A DNA stretch of 64,000 nt from positions 124,001 to 188,000 of the forward strand of contig CAKSNZ010000001.1 in assembly GCA_934476515.1 (NCBI GenBank), written 5' to 3'. The stretch comes from an uncultured Ruminococcus sp. GTDB lineage: Bacteria; Bacillota; Clostridia; Oscillospirales; Acutalibacteraceae. Shown in pieces: positions 26,209 through 33,282 of this stretch (position 1 is its first letter; every line of letters begins with the position of its first letter). A program made the translations under genes and the position numbers. The notes beneath the pieces are model-generated. The model did no database searches, was not told the origin of the DNA, and saw only the letters and a list, made by a program, of their open reading frames with translations.

Positions 26209-26541
26209 ATGGAAAAACTAATTAAAAATATAGAAAAATCACAGGTATTAAAACTAAAGGATCAGGTTAACTTTCAGGATGGTCAAATTGTAAGCAAAAC
26301 TTTGGTACAGAATGACGCTGTTAGCCTCACACTTTTTGCTTTTGAAAAGGATGAAGAAATCTCTACTCATCAGTCAGAGGGTGACGCAATGGTTACTGTT
26401 CTTGAGGGTAAAGGTAAGTTCACTGTTGGTGGTGTTGAACATATTGTTTCTGAAGGTGAAACACTTATTATGCCGTCAAAAGTTCCTCATGCAGTTTATG
26501 GTGAAGAAAGATTTAAGTGGCTTTTGACTTGTATTTTCTAA
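26209..26541 (+). CDS. Small cupin-domain protein
   Basis: A 110-residue single cupin barrel. Metal-binding motif 1 reads STHQSEGDAMVTVLEGKG, with HxxxxxE spacing but only one of the two usual histidines; motif 2 reads LIMPSKVPHAVYG. It may bind a metal with fewer ligands. No fused DNA-binding domain. The ATG at 26209 follows AAAGGAG by eight bases; an in-frame GTG three codons upstream overlaps that site. Function unknown beyond the fold. Confidence 0.8.
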   Translation: MEKLIKNIEKSQVLKLKDQVNFQDGQIVSKTLVQNDAVSLTLFAFEKDEEISTHQSEGDAMVTVLEGKGKFTVGGVEHIVSEGETLIMPSKVPHAVYGEERFKWLLTCIF

Positions 26542-26552
26542 TTTCTTAATTT

Positions 26553-26584
26553 AAAAGGTCTGTATCGTATGATACAGACCTTTT
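26553..26584 (+). terminator. Terminator of the cupin gene
   Basis: Perfect 14-bp stem AAAAGGTCTGTATC / GATACAGACCTTTT with a GTAT loop, then ACTTTTATT. Confidence 0.9.
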
Positions 26585-26679
26585 ACTTTTATTATTAGTA
26601 TAATTTTGTGAATAAATTTTGTGCTAAAAGTCTTTTAATTTTAAAAGGTATTATACTTTGTTAGCTAATAAAGGCAAAA

Positions 26680-26711
26680 AATAAGAACCATTCAAACGAA
26701 CGGTTCTTATT
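26680..26711 (-). terminator. Terminator of the tRNA-Thr/Tyr transcript
   Basis: Stem AATAAGAACC..TTC / GAA..GGTTCTTATT (one mismatch), followed by T6 on the minus strand, directly after the tRNA-Tyr CCA end. Confidence 0.85.
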
Positions 26712-26795
26712 GGTGGGAGATGGTGGATTCGAACCACCGAAGGCGTTGCCAGCAGATTTACAGTCTGTCCCCTTTGGCCACTCGGGAAATCTCCC
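26711..26795 (-). tRNA. tRNA-Tyr (GTA)
   Basis: An 85-base class II tRNA with encoded CCA. Acceptor GGGAGAT/ATCTCCC, anticodon stem-loop CAGACTGTAAATCTG with anticodon GTA, a long variable arm and GGTTCGAATCC T-loop. Second in a two-tRNA transcript. Confidence 0.96.
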
Positions 26796-26830
26796 ATATT
26801 ATAAAGCCTACTAAATAGTAGGCTTGTTTT

Positions 26831-26906
26831 TGGAGCTGGTGGACGGACTTGAACCCCCGACCTGCTGATTACAAATCAGCTGCTCTACCAACTGAGCTAC
26901 ACCAGC
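26831..26906 (-). tRNA. tRNA-Thr (TGT)
   Basis: A 76-base tRNA with encoded CCA. Acceptor GCTGGTG/CACCAGC, D-arm GCTCAGTTGGTAGAGC, anticodon arm CTGATTTGTAATCAG with anticodon TGT, T-loop GGTTCAAGTCC. A small hairpin separates it from tRNA-Tyr. Confidence 0.96.
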
Positions 26907-26957
26907 TTATATAGTGTTTTGTATCAGAAATTTATTACGAATTACTGACGCTTTATT

Positions 26958-26986
26958 AATATATCACACTTATAATTAATTGTCAA
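26958..26986 (-). promoter_or_regulatory. Promoter of the tRNA-Thr/Tyr transcript
   Basis: Minus-strand TTGACA (26981-26986), 17 bases, TATATT (26958-26963). Confidence 0.75.
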
Positions 26987-27111
26987 GAGATTTTTTAATA
27001 TTTTTTGTTTTATAAATCTGTGTTGTAAATAGATATAACCCATTTTAGGGTAAAAATAAAATACGATTTAATATTTCGCTTGTTTTACTGACTTTTGATT
27101 ATGAATATTAA

Positions 27112-27630
27112 TTAATGAATGGATTTTAATTCTAACTTTTCACTCAATAACTGCATTGGACTCTTGTAATCAAGCGTTCTCATTGTTTTGTTATTACTCC
27201 ATTCTAAATGCCCTTTTAATTTTGTGTTTAATTATTCAATATTTCTGAATGTTTCCCAATCATAGAAATATCTTTGGTCATTTCTATGACTTCTTTCTAC
27301 CTTTCCGTTGTGCCAAGGTGTTCGTGGTGGTATTAATTTATGATTTATACCTAGTTTGTTTAATTCTATTTCAAAAGGACTTTTCACTTCACTGCTATGA
27401 TATTTATATGTGAACTCTCTTCCGTTATCTGTTTGGACAGTTTGTATTTTAAACGGAAATTCTTTCAATAGCATTTTCAAGAATTTGGTTGAGTTTTCCG
27501 GTGTATGTTCTTCAAACCCATATACAAATCTCATCCTTGTACATTCATCTATTGCAGTCCATTGATAAAAATGCATTCCATCCCTTAAAGCCTTGCCTCT
27601 TAAACAATTATATGGTACTTCTTTCTTAGG
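27112..27630 (-). pseudogene. IS481-like transposase remnant (DDE integrase core)
   Basis: A broken rve-type transposase. The longest open piece (27232-27576 and its in-frame extension to 27630) contains the catalytic triad: AIDECTR, QTDNGREF and NGKVERSHR. The N-terminal DNA-binding third is missing. A TAA at 27232-27234 interrupts the frame, after which 39 more residues (ending in RTLDYKSPMQLLSE...) continue in the same frame to 27112, so one base change broke it. The product type is IS481 (or a close IS3-group relative). Imperfect terminal repeats may lie near 27021 and 27716, but I cannot fix them. It forms the left flank of the GC-rich island. Confidence 0.8.
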
Positions 27631-27728
27631 TTAATGTTTTTTAGCGATTCCATTATACCATATTTTGAAGTTGCTCCTCTTTTTTATTGGGTCATATCAT
27701 CATATCATTTTAGCACATACATGCTGTG

Positions 27729-27757
27729 TTGCAAAAGACGGTCGGGTGTGGTACACT
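27729..27757 (+). promoter_or_regulatory. Promoter of the island's sensor-kinase operon
   Basis: TTGCAA (27729-27734), 17 bases, TACACT (27752-27757) with an upstream TG. It sits exactly at the change from AT-rich to GC-rich sequence. Confidence 0.55.
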
Positions 27758-27801
27758 TGGATTAGAATTCTATGCATTTTTGCAAAAGGGGGAAGGTGCC
27801 T

Positions 27802-29415
27802 GTGTCTGCCAACCGTAAGGGCTTGTCTGTAACGGAACACCATGTGCTGCGCAGTGTGGCCATTGCCGTCTTGTTTGTGCTGTCCGGCGTGTTAGGGCAT
27901 ATTCCCGCGTCGGTGCCTTATGTAAAAACCCTTATGGAATGGGCAGGGTACAGCATTGTGCTACTGTTGCTGTCTGAGTGGATGATTCGCATTTTTCTGC
28001 GAGTGCGGCAGCGCTCTATTTGCTATTGTCTGCTGGCGGTGGCAGGGTTGTGTATCTTTTGGTATATGGCACGCACCTTAAAATGGTCAGTGGCAGGAGA
28101 CGAGTTGATGCGGCGGTATCTGTGGTACCTTTATTATGTGCCGATTGTACTGTTACCGCCCTTGTCGCTGCTGACGGCCTTTTGCGTTGGCCGACCGCCG
28201 TCCTACCATGTGCATCGACGATGGCTGTGGCTGTTTGTGCCGGTGGGTATTCTGATTTTGTTGGTGCTGACGAATGATTTGCACCAGTGGGTCTTTGCCT
28301 TTCAAAAGGATTTTGTAAACAGTACATCCAGCTATATCAGACGGGGTGGGTACTATGCAATTGCTGCGTGGTCTTGTGTACTGATTATGGCAGCGTTGGC
28401 GGTACTGTATCAGCGATGCAAAATTCCGGACAGTCGGCGGCGGATTTTGCTGCCCTTCCTGTTTGTGGCACTGGCAGCTGTTTATGCGGTAGCATATCCT
28501 TTTTTCAGCGATACATATCTGTTTAAGTGTATGGATTTAACCACATTGTTTTGCGGCGTGATTTACGGCGTGTTTAATACCTGCGCCGCCGTGGGCTTGA
28601 TTCAAACCAATAGCCGTTACGAGGCGCTTTACAGCCAAACGGATATGGATACTTGGATTACGGATGAAAATTTGCAGGTGGCATACACCTCTAAGGGCGT
28701 GGTTTTGCCGCCAAGGGAACGTATGGAGACGGCCCTTCGGCATACCGTGCCGTTGCCTGACCACCGTCAGCTGAAATGTATGTCCATATATGGAGGCTAT
28801 GTGTTCTGGATTGAGGATGTGTCTGCCGTCCATGCACTGCTGGAACAGCTGCAAGAAGATAAAGAGCTGCTGCAGGACAAAGAAAGCCTGTTGCAAGCCG
28901 AGATTGAAGTTAAAAAGAAGCAAGCGGCCGTAGAAAAGCAGCTGGACTTATATACAAAAATTGACGCCTCCGTAGGGGCGCAGGCCGCGGCGATGGAGCA
29001 AGTGCTGCAAGCGATGGGCAGCGACAATGCGGAGCAATCGCTGAAAACTCTGTGTCTGCTGTGTGCCTATATAAAGCGCAAAAGCAATTTGCTGCTGCTT
29101 GGAGAGCACAACGCAAGCGTGTCGGTGCGGGAATTGTCGCTTTGCTTGCAAGAGAGCTGCAACGCCTTGGCTCTGTTTGGTGTGCAATGCAACTTAAATC
29201 CCTCTGATGAGGGAGAAGCGCCGATTGAGACGCTGATAGATTTATATGCCGCCTTTGAGGCGCAAATAGAAGCCCAAATGCCAGGCTTGGAGGCATTGTA
29301 TATTAAGGTGTCGCAAACCCCGGCAGAAGTCATGGTGCATTTGGTTATGCAGCCGGAAGCCGGCGAGGCGCTGACCCTGCGCCTTTGCGGCAGCAAGGAA
29401 GGTGGGGCAGAATGA
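27802..29415 (+). CDS. Multi-helix sensor protein with degenerate histidine-kinase tail
   Basis: A 537-residue membrane protein. About eight hydrophobic helices fill residues 10-270, matching the N-terminal 7TM domain found in some clostridial histidine kinases (for example YLYYVPIVLLPPLSLLTAFC and NTCAAVGLIQTNSRYEALY). A PAS-like segment (290-350) and a long coiled coil follow (about 350-400, EDKELLQDKESLLQAEIEVK). The C-terminal 140 residues occupy the place of a kinase core (LCAYIKRKSNLLLL) but I find no phospho-acceptor HD pair, N-box or G-boxes. GTG 27802, five bases after GGGGGAAGG, is preferred over an in-frame ATG ten codons upstream without a site. Very GC-rich codon use. Its stop overlaps the next start (ATGA). 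Confidence 0.75.
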   Translation: MSANRKGLSVTEHHVLRSVAIAVLFVLSGVLGHIPASVPYVKTLMEWAGYSIVLLLLSEWMIRIFLRVRQRSICYCLLAVAGLCIFWYMARTLKWSVAGDELMRRYLWYLYYVPIVLLPPLSLLTAFCVGRPPSYHVHRRWLWLFVPVGILILLVLTNDLHQWVFAFQKDFVNSTSSYIRRGGYYAIAAWSCVLIMAALAVLYQRCKIPDSRRRILLPFLFVALAAVYAVAYPFFSDTYLFKCMDLTTLFCGVIYGVFNTCAAVGLIQTNSRYEALYSQTDMDTWITDENLQVAYTSKGVVLPPRERMETALRHTVPLPDHRQLKCMSIYGGYVFWIEDVSAVHALLEQLQEDKELLQDKESLLQAEIEVKKKQAAVEKQLDLYTKIDASVGAQAAAMEQVLQAMGSDNAEQSLKTLCLLCAYIKRKSNLLLLGEHNASVSVRELSLCLQESCNALALFGVQCNLNPSDEGEAPIETLIDLYAAFEAQIEAQMPGLEALYIKVSQTPAEVMVHLVMQPEAGEALTLRLCGSKEGGAE

Positions 29416-30548
29416 ACTTGGTTGCCATTTTGTTGCTCATTGTTGCATACTTGCTGAGCATGATTTTGTTGTTTTTTGTTTATCGTAAGGCGCGGCGCTG
29501 GAGCGGCGTGCTGCCCTGTGCCGCCTTGTCGGTGGCAGAGTTTTTGGCGCTGGTGGGGCTGGTTGGCGTGCGCAACGGAGATTGTGCGTTGCCGTGGGCT
29601 GCCGGTTGGTCGGCGGCAGGTGCAGCCGCATTCTTGATTTGTACCGCTTTGGCGCTGGTGCTGTACCGGCGGCGGTATCGGCGGATGTTGTCCGGCAACT
29701 CGATTCAGGAGAGTACGGACAAGGTGCCCTTGGGGCTTTGCTTTTATTATCCGGATGGTGTTCCCATTTTAATCAATGCGCGTATGCAGCATTTGGCAGA
29801 GCGCGTAACCGGCAGTGCGATTACCAATGCAGAGGTGTTTTGCCGCCGTGTGGACGGCAAAACCGTAGAGGTGGACGGGCGGTACTACCGTTTTTGCAGT
29901 GCAGATATGGATTGCAATGGCGAGACCGTGCGGCGGCTGTGGGCAATGGATATTACGGATTTGCATCGATTGACGCTGGAACTGGACGCAGAGAATGCAG
30001 CCCGTAAGGAAATCAATCAGCGCCTACTGGCGTACAGTCGGCAAGTGGAGGCACTGACCAGAGACCGGGAAGTGCTGAAGGCCAAAATGGATATTCACGA
30101 CAAAATGGGTCGAATGCTGTTAGAGACTAAAATTTTTTTGGAGGAAGGCAACAGGGATTATACCTCCATTGCAAACCGTTGGCACCATACGCTGACGGTG
30201 TTTACCACGCGCTTTTGGCGAGAGCGTACACCGGCGGATGTGCAGGCGCTGGAGCAAATGGCGGCGGCTATGCACCTGCAGTTGCAAATGGACGGCGTGC
30301 CGGAGCAGGCGGTGTTTTTGGAAGCGGTGCGGGAGTGTATGACCAATGCGGTGCGCCACGCAGGCGCAGGGGCAATGTATGTGCAGGCAACGCCCCACAG
30401 AATTGTGATTACCAATAACGGCAAACCGCCGGAGCGCCCCATTACCGAGGGCGGCGGTCTTTCGGATCTGCGCCAAAAGGTGGAGCAGCAGGGCGGTACG
30501 ATGACGGTAGAAAGTGCGCCGGTGTTTCGGCTGCAAATTGATTTATAA
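29412..30548 (+). CDS. Histidine kinase, HisKA_3/LytS-like
   Basis: A 378-residue membrane kinase. Three hydrophobic helices (about 1-85) are followed by a PAS-like region (YYPDGVPILINARMQHLAER), a coiled coil, the phospho-acceptor box MDIHDKMGRMLLE (HD-x-x-G type, pairing with NarL regulators) and a C-terminal ATPase domain with N-box ECMTNAVRHAGA, G1 NNGKPP and G2 GGGLSDLRQKVEQQGG. It starts inside the previous stop codon (ATGA), so the degenerate sensor and this kinase are made together, probably as a complex. The response regulator follows 72 bases later from its own promoter. Signal unknown. Confidence 0.85.
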   Translation: MNLVAILLLIVAYLLSMILLFFVYRKARRWSGVLPCAALSVAEFLALVGLVGVRNGDCALPWAAGWSAAGAAAFLICTALALVLYRRRYRRMLSGNSIQESTDKVPLGLCFYYPDGVPILINARMQHLAERVTGSAITNAEVFCRRVDGKTVEVDGRYYRFCSADMDCNGETVRRLWAMDITDLHRLTLELDAENAARKEINQRLLAYSRQVEALTRDREVLKAKMDIHDKMGRMLLETKIFLEEGNRDYTSIANRWHHTLTVFTTRFWRERTPADVQALEQMAAAMHLQLQMDGVPEQAVFLEAVRECMTNAVRHAGAGAMYVQATPHRIVITNNGKPPERPITEGGGLSDLRQKVEQQGGTMTVESAPVFRLQIDL

Positions 30549-30595
30549 AATCTGTCCTTTTGGGTAGGGTGTAGCGGTGCGAAATGCAGTATAAT
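30546..30595 (+). promoter_or_regulatory. Activator motif and promoter of the response-regulator gene
   Basis: CTGTCCTTTTGGGTAGGG (30552-30569) lies exactly 38 bases before a perfect -10 TATAAT (30590-30595). There is no good -35 at the expected place, which the motif overlaps. The motif is an imperfect dyad (CTGTCC/GGGTAG) centred about 42 bases before the start, the usual place for a class II activator. Confidence 0.7.
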
Positions 30596-30620
30596 AAAAG
30601 CAAAACAGGAGGTGATTGCC

Positions 30621-31244
30621 GTGGTACGAGTGTTGATTGTAGATGACCAATCGTTGGTGCAAACCTATTTGCGCACGGTGGTAGAGGAAAACCCGGATTG
30701 TTCCGTGGTGGGTACGCTGGATTGTGCAGACGCAGCCGTAGCACGCTGCATAGCAGGCGGCGTGGATTTGGTACTGATGGATGTGTGTACCGCAGAGGAT
30801 GCCAGCGGATTGACGGCGGCAGCAAAAATTAAGCAAGCCTGCCCGCGGGTCAAGATCATAGTGGTTACCTCTATGCCGGAGGTCAGCTTTATAGAAAAGG
30901 CAAAGGCTGCCGGCTGCGAGAGTTTTTGGTACAAGATGGCGCCGCGTCGTGAATTGGAGCAGGTGCTTGCCGCCACCATTGCCGGGGAGCGTATGTATCC
31001 GTTAGACAGACCTACGGTGTATATCGGCAATGCCAACAGCGTGGAGTTTACGGACAAGGAACTTTGCATTTTGCGGGAGCTGATTGAGGGCAATTCCCAA
31101 AATGAGATTGCCGACAAATACGGCGTTACCCGCTCTGCCGTTAAATACCATATTCGCAATATGCTGCAAAAAACCGGCTACGATTCCTATGTAAAGCTGG
31201 TGATTGATGTGGTGGATAAGCGGCTGATTATTCCCAATTATTAA
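30621..31244 (+). CDS. NarL/LuxR-type response regulator
   Basis: A 207-residue regulator. Receiver domain 1-120: RVLIVDDQSLVQ (acidic pair), phospho-acceptor Asp in VDLVLMDVCTAEDASG (about 52), Thr/Ser in IVVTSM and Lys in FWYKMA. C-terminal LuxR-type helix-turn-helix: LCILRELIEGNSQNEIADKY then GVTRSAVKYHIRNMLQKTG. The GTG at 30621 lies eight bases after AGGAGG; an in-frame GTG at 30612 overlaps that site. It is the partner of the kinase upstream; the identical motif before its own gene and before the secreted-protein gene suggests it activates both. Confidence 0.92.
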   Translation: MVRVLIVDDQSLVQTYLRTVVEENPDCSVVGTLDCADAAVARCIAGGVDLVLMDVCTAEDASGLTAAAKIKQACPRVKIIVVTSMPEVSFIEKAKAAGCESFWYKMAPRRELEQVLAATIAGERMYPLDRPTVYIGNANSVEFTDKELCILRELIEGNSQNEIADKYGVTRSAVKYHIRNMLQKTGYDSYVKLVIDVVDKRLIIPNY

Positions 31245-31283
31245 GTGGCTTTGCAGAGTGGCTGCGTAATTCGAATTTTTTTA

Positions 31284-31333
31284 TTAAAACTGTCCATTTG
31301 GGTAGGGCAGATCAAGGCGCTTTCTGATAAGAT
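31284..31333 (+). promoter_or_regulatory. Activator motif and promoter of the secreted-protein gene
   Basis: CTGTCCATTTGGGTAGGG (31290-31307), 17 of 18 bases as in the regulator promoter, again exactly 38 bases before the -10 (TAAGAT, 31328-31333). The weak -10 and absent -35 point to activator dependence. The leader carries a 7-bp hairpin (TGTACGG 31347-31353 / CCGTACA 31362-31368). Confidence 0.7.
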
Positions 31334-31407
31334 AAGGGTGACAGGATGTACGGACCTTCCACCGTACAGAAATATAAGGTTATATCAGAAAGGAGATTGA
31401 TCTGTTT

Positions 31408-32889
31408 ATGAAGAAAAAGGTATTTTCTATGTTTTTGTCCGTGCTGATGCTGATGAGCGTGGTTGCTGTACTGCCTGCATCTGCAACGGCCGCACAAAAA
31501 GGAGACATTTATAACGGCCAGTTCCACGGTACCCTGGAGCTGAAAATGAGCCCCACCTTGCGCGTGGGCGAAAGAATCAGCGGCGCCATTGATGTAAACG
31601 GTTATCCATTGCGCTTTGTAGGCGACGTCGATTACTTTGGCAATTGGCGTGACAAGACGTTAGACTCGAAATGGTTTAAGTCCGGTGAGCTGAATGCGCA
31701 AGAGGGTCATGAGTACGAATATAAAGTAACGCTGATGTATAGCAACATTGGTGATGTGCGATTTGATGAGATTGACGGGGTAACCGTAAACGGTGTGCCT
31801 GTTGACTATACGATCGCCGAGGAAGAAGACATCATTCGCATTTATGTTCCGTATGATGCGTATGTTGAGGTTCGCAATTGCGTGGAGATTGTAAGGGGCA
31901 ATCAGTGGTTTATTCCCGGTCAGTCTGCAACCTTTAGATCTACATTGGGTCCGGCGGACGCAAACAATCACTTATCGTGGGCTTATTATATCGTTGATGA
32001 ACCGTATGAACATGATATTAAAACTATTTATGCTTACGACCACCCCTTCTTTGTGATTACGGTACAAAACGATTATTCCGACGACATCGTATCTGTAAAT
32101 AAATTCACCTGTACGCCGGAGGCAGACAAAGCCGTGGCTGCGACCTGCACAAAGTCCGGTTTGACCGAGGGCTCCCATTGCCAATATTGTAAGAAGGTTT
32201 TGACGGAGCAAAAAGAGATTCCTGCTACCGGTCATCAGTATATCCCGTCTCAGGAATCGTACCCCAACCCGATGGCAACGCTGTCTAAGGACGGTCGGTT
32301 GGTATCGCCCCAAGTGTGTGAAAACTGCGACGATGAATACGAAATGACCGCCGTTATTCCAAAAATCGGCACGGTTAAGCTGAGCAAAACCGCCTACACG
32401 TATAACGGCAAGGTGCAGTGCCCCGACGAAGTGGTGAAGGACCGCACAGGCAAAGCCTTAACGGGCGGTATGGACTACAATGTGTCTTATTCCAAGGGCA
32501 TGAAAAATGTGGGCAAATACACGGTTAAGGTTACCTTTAAGGAGAATTACAGCGGCAGCAAGTCCATGACTTATAGCATTAACCCCAAGGGTACCAGCGT
32601 ATCTAAGGTTACTGCCGCCAAGAAAGGCTTTAAGGTCACTTGGAAAAAGCAGAAAACCCAGACCACAGGTTATCAAGTGCAGTACAGCACAGACAAGAAC
32701 TTTAAGAAAAACAACAAGACCGTTACCATCAGCAAGAACAGCACCACCTCTAAGAGTGTGGGCAAGCTGAAGGCTAAGAAAAAGTATTATGTTCGTGTAC
32801 GCACTTACAAAACCGTCAAATTCGGCGGCAAGAGTGTGAAACTGTATTCCGGTTGGAGCAAGGCCAAGAGCGTGACCACTAAGAAATAA
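31408..32889 (+). CDS. Secreted protein with cysteine-motif region and C-terminal fibronectin type III domain
   Basis: A 493-residue exported protein, the likely output of the adjacent signalling genes. Signal peptide 1-28 (MKKKVFSMFLSVLMLMSVVA, cleavage near ASATAA). Residues 30-230 are not recognised; they are rich in Asp/Tyr. Then a short cysteine segment common in clostridial surface proteins (ATCTKSGLTEGSHCQYCKKV, later CENCDDEY), a beta-rich repeat (KLSKTAYTYNGKVQCPDEVV) and a C-terminal Fn3-like domain (FKVTWKKQKTQTTGYQVQYS, YYVRVRTYKTV). Lys-rich C-terminal end, no anchor. AGAAAGGAG precedes the ATG. Codon use is GC-rich like the other island genes. Confidence 0.8.
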   Translation: MKKKVFSMFLSVLMLMSVVAVLPASATAAQKGDIYNGQFHGTLELKMSPTLRVGERISGAIDVNGYPLRFVGDVDYFGNWRDKTLDSKWFKSGELNAQEGHEYEYKVTLMYSNIGDVRFDEIDGVTVNGVPVDYTIAEEEDIIRIYVPYDAYVEVRNCVEIVRGNQWFIPGQSATFRSTLGPADANNHLSWAYYIVDEPYEHDIKTIYAYDHPFFVITVQNDYSDDIVSVNKFTCTPEADKAVAATCTKSGLTEGSHCQYCKKVLTEQKEIPATGHQYIPSQESYPNPMATLSKDGRLVSPQVCENCDDEYEMTAVIPKIGTVKLSKTAYTYNGKVQCPDEVVKDRTGKALTGGMDYNVSYSKGMKNVGKYTVKVTFKENYSGSKSMTYSINPKGTSVSKVTAAKKGFKVTWKKQKTQTTGYQVQYSTDKNFKKNNKTVTISKNSTTSKSVGKLKAKKKYYVRVRTYKTVKFGGKSVKLYSGWSKAKSVTTKK

Positions 32890-33092
32890 TAGCTCTATGT
32901 CAATAGTTGGGGTAAATCCACTAAAATGAAATAGATTAGATAGACAAGTGATAGTATTATGCTATCACTTGTTTTTGCTTTTGTAGTGAAAACATATGTA
33001 AAATACGGTTACGAAATCTATTAAAATTTTGATAGCCATAAGCATTCCTTTTTAGAACTTTGATTTTGTTGTTGCAACCTTCTAATTTAATT
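32890..33092 (-). mobile_element. ISL3-family element remnant (transposase C terminus and terminal repeat)
   Basis: In the minus sense 32957-33082 encodes LEGCNNKIKVLKRNAYGYQN followed by FNRFRNRILHMFSLQKQKQ and a stop, the C-terminal end of an ISL3 transposase (NNKIKVxKRxAYGYxNF signature). Farther upstream a TGA breaks the frame and the rest of the gene is absent. Beyond the transposase stop, 32890-32920 (GCTCTATGTCAATAGTTGGG, then GTAAA) resembles an ISL3 terminal inverted repeat as I remember it. It begins directly after the secreted gene's TAA at 32887-32889. Confidence 0.7.
32944..32977 (+). terminator. Terminator downstream of the island's secreted protein
   Basis: Perfect 11-bp stem ACAAGTGATAG / CTATCACTTGT, 7-base loop, then T5. 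It lies within the ISL3 remnant (over the transposase stop) and would end island transcription. Confidence 0.75.
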
Positions 33093-33204
33093 CTATTTCA
33101 AAAACTTTACTAACTATTGCAATTTAGGCTAATTTATTAAATTAACAATCAACAAACTAAATTTTAAATCAACACACAACAAATTCATAAACAACAAAAG
33201 ACTA

Positions 33205-33230
33205 GTTACTATATAAGCAACTAGCCTTAA
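33205..33230 (-). terminator. Probable terminator of the GH13 gene
   Basis: GGCTAGTTGC / GTAACTAGTC stem (one mismatch) with a TTATATA loop, then TTTT in the minus sense, about 55 bases after the stop. The stretch 33093-33204 is AT-rich and I see nothing in it. Confidence 0.6.
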
Positions 33231-33282
33231 TTTGGTTATTATTTAATTAACATTGAAAAGCAACAGAACAAAGTTTACAAAA

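Noticed and set aside
26804..26825. Hairpin between tRNA-Thr and tRNA-Tyr as a terminator
   Set aside because: In the transcribed (minus) sense it is followed by only TTTATAA, so processing spacer is more likely than termination; both tRNAs share the promoter at 26958.
27772..27801. Upstream ATG (27772) as the start of the island sensor
   Set aside because: It has no ribosome-binding site and lies close to the predicted transcription start, whereas GTG 27802 follows GGGGGAAGG at good spacing.
28016..29396. Several long minus-strand and other-frame open frames inside the GC-rich island sensor gene
   Set aside because: They are shadows of the plus-strand genes: GC-rich codon use leaves few stops, they lack ribosome sites, and the plus-strand protein has clear membrane helices and domain order.
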